From Bradyrhizobium campsiandrae (GTDB lineage: Bacteria > Pseudomonadota > Alphaproteobacteria > Rhizobiales > Xanthobacteraceae): DNA of 50,104 bases. Made by a program: the position numbers and the translations under genes. Shown here piece after piece: positions 25,376-33,582 of this stretch. Below the pieces are notes generated by a model. That model ran no database searches, was not told where the DNA came from, and was given only the letters and a program-made list of their open reading frames with translations. Numbering within the stretch: position 1 is the first letter of the stretch; each line of letters opens with the position of its first letter. Location of the stretch: the NCBI RefSeq assembly GCF_014529705.1, contig NZ_JAANIH010000064.1, forward strand, positions 1 through 50,104, given 5' to 3'.

Positions 25376-27168
25376 TGCGGGCTCCCGGATTCCAGCAATG
25401 TTGCCGGAACTGTGATGGTCATATCCAGCAGCATCTGCGCAAAGGCCTTTCCTTGTGGGTCGTAGCGCAGTGACGCAACGCCGCCGCCGCCGAGAGATTG
25501 AGTCATGACAAAATTCAGAGCGTGCATTCCCGGCATCAGATATCGTTCGACACTACCCTTCAGCAAATAGCTGAAATGCGCGGCGACGCGTTCCGCCGTA
25601 ACCTGCTCGGCCAGAATGGGAAAAATCTCTGGCCGGCGCGCGATAAGACCAATGTTGGCCGTATCCGCCTTGTCGCCGCTACGGCCATGGGCAACCCGTA
25701 TCAAAGGCACTTCGACAGTTGATCTGGCAGCCGTCGGTATGCGCACTTCGGGTCGAACTGGAAGTGTCGGAGCAGATGATTCCTGCCCCATCTCGACGTT
25801 GAAGGTTTCTCCGTCGATTCCTATTGAGGCCGGAACAACAGCCTTGGGCAGGAGAAATGAGAACAATCTCACGACACCCGAGGGCGCCGGTCTGCCGCCA
25901 GCCACTCCGGAAATTCCTGGAGCCATCGCTGCGGCCGCGGAGTACCACTCCCGACCTAGCAAATCGAGCGCGTCCTTTGATTCATGCCGGGCCCCCACCT
26001 TGACGATGACTTCACGCGCGGAACGCGCGCGCGAATGCGGTCCGTACATTGCTTCCGCGCCCAGGATCTCGACGTTCGTTTCCCGGAAATCCCGGAAGCC
26101 CTTCTCCTTCAAGATTCTCCGCAGCCGGGTCAGCATCGCGCGCGCCACCCGTTCGCCCTTGGCCGCGGCGTCTATACCGCCAATCATCAACGTCGCCGTA
26201 ATCCGGAAACCATCGGCGTAGGTTGCGCAAACCTTGTAGGAGTCGCCCGGATGTCGTCCTCTCGCGCCTACCACCCGGACCCGATCCGGACCGACCTGTG
26301 ACAGCGCAACTTCGCTGAAGTCACAGATGACATCTGGCAGGATGTAGGTTTGAGGATCTCCGATCTCGTAGACGATCTGCTCTGCAACGGTCGGCGGCGT
26401 CACCAGGCCTCCGGTATTCGGTGGTTTCGTCACAACGAAAGCACCATCGCTGTTACATTCGACGATCGGGAACCCCATATCGTCCCAGCCGGGAACGTCT
26501 CGCCAGTCAGTAAAGAGACCGCCCGTGCCCTGCGTGCCGCATTCGATGATATGACCGGCGAGCGAGCCTTGGGCGAGTTTGTCGTATTCGTCCCACTTCC
26601 ATCCGAAATGGTGGACGAGCGGCCCCAAAGTGACGGCGCTGTCAACACATCTGCCGGTAATGACGATATCGGCTCCGCGGCCGAGCGCGGCGGCGATGGG
26701 TCTCGCGCCGAGATAGGCGTTGGCGCTCACCAGGGTCGGCGGCAACTCCTCGCCGGAGCCCATCTCGCGAATCGACTGCTCCTTGAGCCAGCTCAACCGC
26801 GGAATCAGATCGTCGCCTTTGACGACAGCCACCCTGAGATCAAGTCTCGCCTTGGACAATTCCGTACGCAACGCATCGGCGCAAGCATCGGGGTTCAGGC
26901 CACCCGCGTTGCTGATGACGCGAATGCCTTGATGCGCGATTTCCGGTAGAAGCGGCGCGAGAACCTTGATGAAGTCGACGGCGTACCCCTTGGTCGGGTC
27001 CTTGGCCTTTGCGCGCGCCAAAATCGACATGGTGATCTCGGCCAGATAGTCGAAGACCAGAACATCGATGTTTCCACCATCGACCAGCTGCCGGGCACCA
27101 AATTCGGTATCGCCCCAGAAACATGACGCGCACCCGATCCGCAATGCGCCAGCGGCGAAGCTTGTCAT
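25372..27168 (-). CDS. atuA: AtuA-family protein (DUF1446)
   Basis: 598 residues. The N-terminal AtuA domain (LRIGCASCFWGDTEFGARQL, LVFDYLAEITMSILARAKAK, GIRVISNAGGLNPDACADAL, ADIVITGRCVDSAVTLGPLV) is followed by the AtuA-like C-terminal domain of about 100 residues (LIRVAHGRSGDKADTANIGL, LNFVMTQSLGGGGVASLRYD). ATG 27168 overlaps the hydratase stop (ATGA). AtuA is essential for acyclic terpene growth in pseudomonads but its reaction is not settled; a role after the hydratase, at the lyase step, has been suggested. Presence of this gene and absence of an HMG-CoA lyase favour an atu-type over a leucine pathway. Confidence 0.92.
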   Translation of the reverse strand: MTSFAAGALRIGCASCFWGDTEFGARQLVDGGNIDVLVFDYLAEITMSILARAKAKDPTKGYAVDFIKVLAPLLPEIAHQGIRVISNAGGLNPDACADALRTELSKARLDLRVAVVKGDDLIPRLSWLKEQSIREMGSGEELPPTLVSANAYLGARPIAAALGRGADIVITGRCVDSAVTLGPLVHHFGWKWDEYDKLAQGSLAGHIIECGTQGTGGLFTDWRDVPGWDDMGFPIVECNSDGAFVVTKPPNTGGLVTPPTVAEQIVYEIGDPQTYILPDVICDFSEVALSQVGPDRVRVVGARGRHPGDSYKVCATYADGFRITATLMIGGIDAAAKGERVARAMLTRLRRILKEKGFRDFRETNVEILGAEAMYGPHSRARSAREVIVKVGARHESKDALDLLGREWYSAAAAMAPGISGVAGGRPAPSGVVRLFSFLLPKAVVPASIGIDGETFNVEMGQESSAPTLPVRPEVRIPTAARSTVEVPLIRVAHGRSGDKADTANIGLIARRPEIFPILAEQVTAERVAAHFSYLLKGSVERYLMPGMHALNFVMTQSLGGGGVASLRYDPQGKAFAQMLLDMTITVPATLLESGSPQ

Positions 27169-27935
27169 TGCCCGCTCCACGCTGGCGTTCGCTTCTCCCC
27201 GAAAGCCTTGAGACCCTCCTTCGCGTCCTGGGTGAGGGCAGACAATGGCAGGAGCGCCTGCATGAGATTGAGGGCATCGGCGCTCGACAACGCCGCGGTG
27301 GATCGGATCGCGTGTTTGCCCAACCTGAGAGCCGTGGGAGAGCAGGCCCGTATCTTGTCGAGCCAGTTGGCCACGACACTGTCGAGCTCGTCGGCGGTAC
27401 AGGTTTGCTGGAGCAACCCGTTACTGAAGGCGCGCTCCGCCGTCATGGTTTCTGCAGTCAACGCCATCGCGACAACATCCCTGTAAGGCATGACGCGAAG
27501 CAGGTAGGGCATGATCATGAACGGAAACACGCCAACCTTGGCTTCCGGCGTCCCAAATTTCGCGGTGTCGACACCGACGGCAATGTCGCAAGCGCAGATG
27601 AGCCCCAACCCGCCACCGAACGCCGATCCATTGACTCGCGCGACGATCGGAAGAAGGCAGGCGTCCATCGCACGCAGCAATTCCGCAAAGAAGTGATGAG
27701 GCTGATCCGGCTCGATGCTGAACGGACTGCCGTCGGCAGTTGGCTGAAGGTCGCCTCCCGCGCAGAACGCCCTGTCACCAGCGCCGGTAAGCACCACTGC
27801 GCGATAGCTCGATGCATTTGCCGCCCGAAATTCAGCCGCCAAGGCTTCCGAAGTCTCCCTGTTCAACGCATTGCGCCGATCCGGTCGGTTGATCGTCAGC
27901 CACAGGTCTCCCCGCACTTCAGAGCGAACTATCAC
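27165..27935 (-). CDS. Enoyl-CoA hydratase/isomerase (AtuE-like)
   Basis: Crotonase-superfamily protein, 256 residues from GTG 27935. Motifs: LWLTINRPDRRNALNRETSE, LTGAGDRAFCAGGDLQ (oxyanion-hole loop), VNGSAFGGGLGLICACDIAV, and TPEAKVGVFPFMIMPYLLR with the catalytic-Glu region. In the atu route AtuE hydrates isohexenyl-glutaconyl-CoA. I chose GTG 27935 because GGGAG lies five bases upstream and the promoter and operator (27951-27997) sit upstream of it; ATG 27968 would lie at or before the predicted transcription start. First gene of the eleven-gene operon. Confidence 0.9.
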   Translation of the reverse strand: MIVRSEVRGDLWLTINRPDRRNALNRETSEALAAEFRAANASSYRAVVLTGAGDRAFCAGGDLQPTADGSPFSIEPDQPHHFFAELLRAMDACLLPIVARVNGSAFGGGLGLICACDIAVGVDTAKFGTPEAKVGVFPFMIMPYLLRVMPYRDVVAMALTAETMTAERAFSNGLLQQTCTADELDSVVANWLDKIRACSPTALRLGKHAIRSTAALSSADALNLMQALLPLSALTQDAKEGLKAFGEKRTPAWSGQ

Positions 27936-27950
27936 GTCTTCTCCCAAACA

Positions 27951-27971
27951 AAAATGAGCGGTCCTCATTTT
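27951..27971 (-). promoter_or_regulatory. Perfect inverted repeat, probable TetR operator
   Basis: AAAATGAG (27951-27958), a 5-nt centre, then CTCATTTT (27964-27971). It overlaps the -10 hexamer and the predicted start of transcription of the acyl-CoA operon, a position expected for repression by the TetR protein encoded in the operon. Confidence 0.65.
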
Positions 27972-27997
27972 ATCTGAGTCTTTCGTTGAACTGTCAA
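27969..27997 (-). promoter_or_regulatory. Sigma70-type promoter of the acyl-CoA operon
   Basis: On the minus strand a consensus TTGACA (27992-27997) is followed by a 17-bp spacer and GATAAA (27969-27974). Transcription would start around 27961, leaving a leader of about 25 bases before GTG 27935. No second good promoter is seen on this strand within 28030-28254. Confidence 0.65.
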
Positions 27998-28115
27998 TCC
28001 CCTCTCGATCATCGTCCAAATAGCCCACAATGCATTGTTTTTACGCTATATTTAAGCCGCTAGAGTTTCTGGCATGGTTTCGCAGCTAGCATTCTTCAAA
28101 GCAAGATAGCTCAGC

Positions 28116-28144
28116 TTGTAAATATGCTGATCCTGACTTATTCT
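28116..28144 (+). promoter_or_regulatory. Weak promoter candidate for the ABC operon
   Basis: TTGTAA (28116-28121), 17 bp, TATTCT (28139-28144), each matching four of six consensus positions, about 110 bases before the GTG start. The intergenic region 28030-28254 otherwise shows no gene and no second copy of the AAAATGAG repeat. Confidence 0.3.
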
Positions 28145-28254
28145 CGCATTAACGGGGCGGTCCGCTTCAGAGGCAGCCTCGCAAAATGCCCCGCGTCCGG
28201 CTGAACTGTCGATTTTTCCGCTGGCGAAGAGGATTTCTTACAAGGGAGGATCTA

Positions 28255-29508
28255 GTGAGCAGTTCTTATCAACGAACGAGTCTGGCGGGATCGGCAGTCA
28301 TTTGCGTCACCCTGCTTTCGACGCCGGCTCTCGCGGAAACCGTCAGGGTTGCCTTCATTGACCCATTGAGCGGGACGTTTGCGGCCTTGGGACAGAATGA
28401 ACTGCAAAGCTTTCATGCGATGGCAGCACGCGCCAACCAGGAGAAATGGGCCGGCGACAACCAACTTGAATTCGTTGGCTTCGACAATCAGGCAAGTCCG
28501 CAGATTTCGCTTGTCCAGCTAAAGAACGCAATCGACCAGGGTTACCGCTACATAACGCAAGCGAACGGATCGGGGGCTGCTCTGGCCCTGATCGACGCCA
28601 TCAACAAGCACAACGAACGCAATCCGGGCAAGGAGGTCATGTTCCTCAATCACGGAGCGGTCGATCCGAGCCTGACGAACGACAAATGCAGCTTCTGGCA
28701 TTTTGGGTTCGACGCCAATGCAGACATGAAATCTCAGGTCCTGATCAATCACCTGGCAACGAATCCTGCGATCAAGAAGGTCTACATAATCAACCAGGAT
28801 TATGCGGCAGGACACCAATTCACTCGCGGTGAAAAGGAGTATCTGAAGAGCGCACGAGCCGATCTTGAACTCGTCGGCGAAGACCTTGTGCCGCTGGGAA
28901 AGGTCAAGGACTTTTCTCCCTATATCGCCAAGATCAAGGCGTCGGGCGCCGATAGCGTAGTCACAGGCAACTGGGGCACTGATCTTTCATTGCTCATCAA
29001 GGCTGCGAAGGAAGCCGGGCTAAACGCCAACTTCTACACTTACTATGCCAACCTCAAGGGCGCGCCCATCGCGATGGGTGCGGATGGTGCGGATCGCGTT
29101 CGATACGTCGGGATCTGGAATATCAACAATGAAACCTTCGCAGGCGAAGATATCGCGACGTCGTTCAAGCAAAAGTACAATGACGATTTCACTTGGATGG
29201 TGAGTTATTCGATCGTCGCCATGTTTTCGAAGGCGATCAAGGAGAGTGGCTCTACGGACCCTGTAAAAGTTGGATTTGCGCTCGAAGGCATGAAGGCAAC
29301 GAGCCTGAACGGCCAGGTTGAAATGCGTGCGAGCGACCATCAGCTGCTTCAGCCACTTTACATCGGAGTATGGACCAAAGCAGACGGCAAAACTGTCAAA
29401 TACGATCAGGAAGGTACTGGATACGGCTGGAAGACCGAGAAGAAGTACGAAGCATCTGCGAGCACGCAGCCGACGACTTGCGCCATGAAGAGACCACCCC
29501 GGTCCTGA
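28255..29508 (+). CDS. ABC transporter substrate-binding protein, branched-chain amino acid type
   Basis: 417 residues from GTG 28255, chosen for GGGAGG five bases upstream and because it places a signal peptide at the N terminus (SLAGSAVICVTLLSTPALA before ETVRVAF). Periplasmic Leu/Ile/Val-type type I binding protein: VAFIDPLSGTFAALGQNELQ, GFDNQASPQISLVQLKNAID, MFLNHGAVDPSLTNDKCSFW, YIINQDYAAGHQFTRGEKEY, GADSVVTGNWGTDLSLLIKA. This family also carries aromatic acids, amides and other carboxylates. Divergent from the acyl-CoA operon, so I suspect uptake of its acid substrate; that is inference. Confidence 0.93.
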   Translation: MSSSYQRTSLAGSAVICVTLLSTPALAETVRVAFIDPLSGTFAALGQNELQSFHAMAARANQEKWAGDNQLEFVGFDNQASPQISLVQLKNAIDQGYRYITQANGSGAALALIDAINKHNERNPGKEVMFLNHGAVDPSLTNDKCSFWHFGFDANADMKSQVLINHLATNPAIKKVYIINQDYAAGHQFTRGEKEYLKSARADLELVGEDLVPLGKVKDFSPYIAKIKASGADSVVTGNWGTDLSLLIKAAKEAGLNANFYTYYANLKGAPIAMGADGADRVRYVGIWNINNETFAGEDIATSFKQKYNDDFTWMVSYSIVAMFSKAIKESGSTDPVKVGFALEGMKATSLNGQVEMRASDHQLLQPLYIGVWTKADGKTVKYDQEGTGYGWKTEKKYEASASTQPTTCAMKRPPRS

Positions 29509-29576
29509 GCCCTAGCTGGGGTCCGGACTGACATTCCTGGCTCCTTGAATGATCCGCGTCCGGAAGAGAAGCAGCT

Positions 29577-30518
29577 ATGGAATTTATCCTTTTCACATTG
29601 CTCAATGGACTGAGTTACGGACTATTGCTGTTCATGCTCTCTTCCGGATTGACTCTCATTTTCAGCATGATGGGCGTCCTGAATTTCGCGCATGCAAGCT
29701 TCTACATGCTGGGCGCCTATTTCGCGTATTCGATCAGCGTGAACCTGAGCTTTTGGGTTGCTTTCCTCGCGGCTCCCGCGATCGTCGCGGGCCTCGGAGC
29801 GGCGGTCGAACGCTATGGCCTGCGCCATGTTCACAAGTACGGTCACGCCGCCGAGCTACTGTTCACCTTCGGGCTTTCCTACATCGTGGTGGAACTGGTT
29901 CAGGTCACTTGGGGACGGGCTACTGTGCAATATTCGATTCCCGCAGAACTGGATGGCCCGTTGTTTACTCTCTATGGCACCTCCTTTCCGATCTATCGCG
30001 GTTTCATGATGCTCGTTGCGTCACTCATGATGCTGTCGATCTATCTCGCGCTGACCAGGACACGTGTCGGCCTCGTCGTTCAGGCCGCCTTAACACACCC
30101 TTCCATGGTCGAGGCACTGGGCCACAACGTTCCCCGCGTGTTTACGCTGGTGTTTGCAGGAGGCTGTGGTCTCGCCGCGCTCGCGGGTGTGATTGGCGGC
30201 GATGCCTTTGTCACCGAGCCCGGCATGGCCGCCACTGTCGGCAGCATCATCTTCGTTGTGGTGGTCGTTGGCGGGCTGGGCTCGCTCGCCGGCGCTCTGA
30301 TTGCATCCCTCTTGATCGGAATGGTGCAGACCTTTGCGGTATCGCTGGACTATTCTGTTCTCACCCTGCTAACGGCGCTCGGAATCCAAGAGACCGCGCT
30401 GCGCGGCAGCGTTCTCCGCATTACCGTTGCACAGATGGCACCGATGCTGCCATACATGCTGCTGGTCCTGGTTCTCATTCTCCGTCCCAAGGGTTTGATG
30501 GGTACGAGGGAAGGATGA
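29577..30518 (+). CDS. livH: ABC transporter permease, LivH type
   Basis: 313-residue polytopic inner-membrane protein with about eight hydrophobic segments, starting FILFTLLNGLSYGLLLFMLS. Family blocks: LTLIFSMMGVLNFAHASFYM, VERYGLRHVHKYGHAAELLF, FVVVVVGGLGSLAGALIASL and LVLVLILRPKGLMGTREG at the C terminus. It pairs with the LivM homologue, whose ATG overlaps its stop (ATGA). A 68-base gap separates it from the binding-protein gene; GAAGAGAAG precedes ATG 29577. Confidence 0.93.
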   Translation: MEFILFTLLNGLSYGLLLFMLSSGLTLIFSMMGVLNFAHASFYMLGAYFAYSISVNLSFWVAFLAAPAIVAGLGAAVERYGLRHVHKYGHAAELLFTFGLSYIVVELVQVTWGRATVQYSIPAELDGPLFTLYGTSFPIYRGFMMLVASLMMLSIYLALTRTRVGLVVQAALTHPSMVEALGHNVPRVFTLVFAGGCGLAALAGVIGGDAFVTEPGMAATVGSIIFVVVVVGGLGSLAGALIASLLIGMVQTFAVSLDYSVLTLLTALGIQETALRGSVLRITVAQMAPMLPYMLLVLVLILRPKGLMGTREG

Positions 30519-31822
30519 AACCGGAACCGGCCCAGCGCCCCGACGCAATCCCTGCGCGCTTACGAACGATACTCCCGCGTGCATTGCCGTGGGCCGTGTT
30601 CGCGCTTGGTCTGATCGTTGCCCCTCTTATCTTCAGCGGAGGAGCATCGTTATCGATCCTTTCCCAAATCGGCACCATGATGCTGCTCGGGCTCTCCTTC
30701 AACATGCTCCTCGGCCAGGGCGGCATGCTCTCGTTCGGGCACGCTGTCTATTCCGGGCTCGGCGCCTACTTTGCCGCGCACGCCATCAGGCTGGCGGGAG
30801 CTGGGACGATCTCAATTCCGATATCTCTCGTACCCATATTGGGCGGCTTGGCAGGCATGCTCTTCGGAGTCCTGTTCGGTTATGTGACGACCAAGAAATC
30901 CGGAACTACATTTGCGATGATTACACTTGGTATCAGCGAACTTGTATCTGCATGCGCACTTATGATGCCAGAATTCTTCGGGGGCGAAGGCGGCGTCTCG
31001 TTCAACCGGGTGGTAGGCCGTCCGCTTTACGGGATCAGCTTCGGACCGCAAATCCAGGTCTATTATTTGATCGCGGTTTGGCTCTTCATCTGCACGCTGG
31101 CCATCTATGCGTTCTCACTGACTCCGCTCGGGCGAATGATCAATGCAGTACGGGACAATCCCGAGCGGGCCGAGTTCATCGGATACGATCCCCAGCACGT
31201 AAGATACCTGACGTTCATTCTGTCATCCTTTTTCGCGGGTGTCGCGGGAGCGCTGGGGGCTATCAACTTTGAGATTGTATCAGCGGAAAATGTCAGCACG
31301 GGGCGCTCCGGTGCTATCCTGCTCTTCACTTTCATCGGCGGCGTTGACTATTTCTTCGGTCCGCTGATCGGAGCCGCCTTAGGCGTTTTCTTCACCGAAC
31401 TTCTTTCGAACTATACGCCCGCCTGGCAACTTTATCTTGGCATCTTTTTTGTCCTTATGGTCCTGTATGCCCCAGGGGGCCTCTCTGGTCTTCTGGTCGA
31501 AGCCGTGCGGCCAAAGGTGCTCAGGAGGAGCATTCTCAGGTGGCCGTTGCTGCTCGCAATCTGCGTGAGCGGGTTGCTGGTCGTCTTCGGCGCGATATTG
31601 GCTATCGAAATGCTGTTCCAGCGTAGTTTGGGGTCTGACTCCGAGCTCAAATTGTTTGGCATCTCTGTCGATACATCGTTACGCATGAGCTACGTCGTGG
31701 TCGGACTCTTGGTTTTCGTGAGCGGAATCTCGCTGCGTTGGGCTTGGGTCGCATTTTGGGACGGGGCCGACAAACCGCAGACAGAGATTGCGGGGGTTAC
31801 GATTCGAAGGACTGGAACGTGA
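30515..31822 (+). CDS. livM: ABC transporter permease, LivM type
   Basis: 435-residue permease starting ATG 30515 (MKPEPAQRPD), coupled to livH by an ATGA overlap. LivM features: LLGLSFNMLLGQGGMLSFGH, VYSGLGAYFAAHA, GEGGVSFNRVVGRPLYGISF, RMINAVRDNPERAEFIGYDP and GVDYFFGPLIGAALGVFFTE. It is about 100 residues longer than many LivM proteins because of a C-terminal extension after the usual LYAPGGLSGLL end: two extra hydrophobic segments (LLLAICVSGLLVVFGAILAI and SYVVVGLLVFVSGISLRWAW). Some carboxylate-transporting relatives may share this; I cannot verify it. Confidence 0.92.
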   Translation: MKPEPAQRPDAIPARLRTILPRALPWAVFALGLIVAPLIFSGGASLSILSQIGTMMLLGLSFNMLLGQGGMLSFGHAVYSGLGAYFAAHAIRLAGAGTISIPISLVPILGGLAGMLFGVLFGYVTTKKSGTTFAMITLGISELVSACALMMPEFFGGEGGVSFNRVVGRPLYGISFGPQIQVYYLIAVWLFICTLAIYAFSLTPLGRMINAVRDNPERAEFIGYDPQHVRYLTFILSSFFAGVAGALGAINFEIVSAENVSTGRSGAILLFTFIGGVDYFFGPLIGAALGVFFTELLSNYTPAWQLYLGIFFVLMVLYAPGGLSGLLVEAVRPKVLRRSILRWPLLLAICVSGLLVVFGAILAIEMLFQRSLGSDSELKLFGISVDTSLRMSYVVVGLLVFVSGISLRWAWVAFWDGADKPQTEIAGVTIRRTGT

Positions 31823-32586
31823 GCGAATGTGCACTTGACCTCAGAGATGTTCGCAAGCGCTTCGGAAGCGCCGAAATCATTCGTGGTGCCAATTTGCAGG
31901 TCGAAAAGGGGGAGCGCTGTGCAATAATTGGACCTAACGGCGCAGGAAAATCAACGCTCTTCAATCTCATTACGGGTCGTTTCCCGGCAAGCTCGGGTGA
32001 AATCCTGTTGAACGGCTCCAGTATCATGGGACTGAAGCCATTCGAAATCTATCGACGCGGATTATCCCGTGGCTTCCAAATCACGAATATATTCCACCGA
32101 TTATCGGTTTACGAAAACCTCCGCTGCTCGGTGCTTTGGTCCCTCGGGTACCGGTACTCGTTCTGGCAGAAACTGAGCAGCTTGCCGGACGTCAAAGAAC
32201 GAGCCGATGAAGTGCTCGACCTGATCGGTTTGCGAGACCGGCAAAACACGCCTGCTGGATTGCTGACTTATGCCGAACAGCGGGCCCTGGAAATCGGCAT
32301 TGCCATCGCTGGCGACGCCGCCGTCATCCTGCTCGACGAACCAACGGCGGGGATGAGCCGCTCTGAAACCGATGCGGCCATCGAGATGATCCGCAGGATT
32401 ACCCAGGGCAAGACGCTTTTGGTCGTCGAGCACGATATGAGCGTCGTTTTCGCCCTGGCCGAAAAGATCGCCGTCCTGGTCTTTGGCGAGATAATTGCAT
32501 CGGGCTCGCCGAACGACATTCGCAACAACCCGCGGGTTCGAGAAGCTTATCTTGGCGAATATTCGGCCGTGGATCGTACTGAATGA
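31819..32586 (+). CDS. livG: ABC transporter ATP-binding protein, LivG type
   Basis: 255 residues from GTG 31819 (MSECALDLRD), overlapping the livM stop as GTGA. Walker A is IGPNGAGKSTLFNLITGRF (residues about 35-53), the Q-loop is around RGFQITNIFHRLSVYENL, the signature is the variant LLTYAEQRALEIGIAIAG, Walker B is AVILLDEPTAGMSRSET, and the H-loop is LLVVEHDMSVVFALAEKI. The insertion between Q-loop and signature is typical of LivG. ATP hydrolysis subunit of the importer. Confidence 0.94.
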   Translation: MSECALDLRDVRKRFGSAEIIRGANLQVEKGERCAIIGPNGAGKSTLFNLITGRFPASSGEILLNGSSIMGLKPFEIYRRGLSRGFQITNIFHRLSVYENLRCSVLWSLGYRYSFWQKLSSLPDVKERADEVLDLIGLRDRQNTPAGLLTYAEQRALEIGIAIAGDAAVILLDEPTAGMSRSETDAAIEMIRRITQGKTLLVVEHDMSVVFALAEKIAVLVFGEIIASGSPNDIRNNPRVREAYLGEYSAVDRTE

Positions 32587-33296
32587 GTGAGCTTCTCGCG
32601 TTCAAGGATGTCCATGCGTTCTACGGCAAGAGCCATGTCCTGTTTGGCGTGGACATGGTCGTAAACGAAGGCGAGATCGTCAGCCTCCTGGGCCGGAACG
32701 GCACCGGCCGGTCCACCGCCTTGAAGGCCGCCATGGGCCTGGTCGCTGCAACCGGCTCGATCGAATTCCGGCGGGAGACGATCACCGGACTGAGAGCCTT
32801 TGAAATTGCCCGCAGAGGGATCGGCTATGTGCCCGAAGGCCGCGACGTATTTCCGGCCCTTACCGTGGAACAGAATCTTATCCTGGGCGAAAAGAAACGT
32901 AGAGGTGTCCCATCGAAAGCGCAGTGGTCCTTGGATGACATGTATAACTTTTTCCCGCATCTGAAGGAACGCCGACATACCTCGGCGGGGGTGCTTTCAG
33001 GTGGCGAGCAGCAGATGCTCACGCTCTGCAGAACGCTCATGGGAAATCCAGACATGATCTTAATCGATGAACCCACGGAAGGACTCGCCCCCCGTATTGT
33101 TGATCTTGTCGGCGAGTATTTGATTGAGCTGAGAAACAAAGGAATCTCAGTGCTTCTTGTGGAGCAGAAACTGTCCATTGCCATGAAGGTTTCACAGCGG
33201 GTTTACGTGATGGGTCACGGATCAATCGTCTTCGAAGGAACTCCAACCGAGCTGCTGGCCAACGCGACGCTGTGCAAACAATGGCTTGAAGTCTAA
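32583..33296 (+). CDS. livF: ABC transporter ATP-binding protein, LivF type
   Basis: 237 residues, coupled to livG by ATGA. Walker A reads LLGRNGTGRSTALKAAMGL, with Arg where most relatives have Lys (GxGK). The signature VLSGGEQQMLTLCRTLMG, Walker B DMILIDEPTEGLAPRIVD and H-loop VLLVEQKLSIAMKVSQRV are intact. I recall Arg at this position in a minority of LivF homologues, so it need not be inactivating, and LivG keeps Lys. The stop at 33294-33296 is followed at once by transposase-derived sequence. Confidence 0.93.
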   Translation: MSELLAFKDVHAFYGKSHVLFGVDMVVNEGEIVSLLGRNGTGRSTALKAAMGLVAATGSIEFRRETITGLRAFEIARRGIGYVPEGRDVFPALTVEQNLILGEKKRRGVPSKAQWSLDDMYNFFPHLKERRHTSAGVLSGGEQQMLTLCRTLMGNPDMILIDEPTEGLAPRIVDLVGEYLIELRNKGISVLLVEQKLSIAMKVSQRVYVMGHGSIVFEGTPTELLANATLCKQWLEV

Positions 33297-33297
33297 G

Positions 33298-33415
33298 GTG
33301 TTTAGTCCCGGCATTTGCTGGAGCGGGCTGAGTTTGAATCGTTCGGGCTGGGAAGTCCAGCATTTGCAGATGTATTCGTAGGGTGTGAGGCCCTTCAGGG
33401 CGTCACCTGCGGTCT
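33298..33415 (-). pseudogene. IS481-type transposase C-terminal remnant
   Basis: Reads LKGLTPYEYICKCWTSQPER, then F-LSPLQQMPGLNT, the usual end of IS481-family transposases (GLTPYEFICKCW...GLNT). The normal stop is lost and the frame continues into livF antisense. About 40 residues only; abuts the end of livF. Confidence 0.7.
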
Positions 33416-33425
33416 TCCGCACATT

Positions 33426-33564
33426 TCAGGCGGTCGGCCCAATCGGCATCGGCCAGACAACCGGTGACTCAATATCGAAATTGGCGAGTTCGTAACCGCG
33501 CCTGAAATCGACGATATGCTTGTCCATCCAGGAGCGCGCCTCCTTCCCGTCACGCTCAGTCAGC
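33426..33564 (-). pseudogene. GntR/FCD regulator, detached C-terminal end
   Basis: LTERDGKEARSWMDKHIVDF, RRGYELANFDIESPVVWPMP and a stop at 33426-33428. This is the last helix and tail of the FCD regulator whose N-terminal part lies at 34621-35248. The IS3 remnant between them ends at 33565. Rejoining gives HEKILNA-LTERDGKEA, a natural FCD sequence, with a frame offset of one or two bases at the break. Confidence 0.75.
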
Positions 33565-33582
33565 TGACCTGCCCCTGAGTTT

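Noticed and set aside
21115..27935. Straight assignment as a leucine/isovalerate (liu) operon
   Set aside because: Dehydrogenase, carboxylase and hydratase fit, but there is no HMG-CoA lyase, while an AtuA-family protein and extra ligases are present. I keep atu-like as the better but unproven reading.
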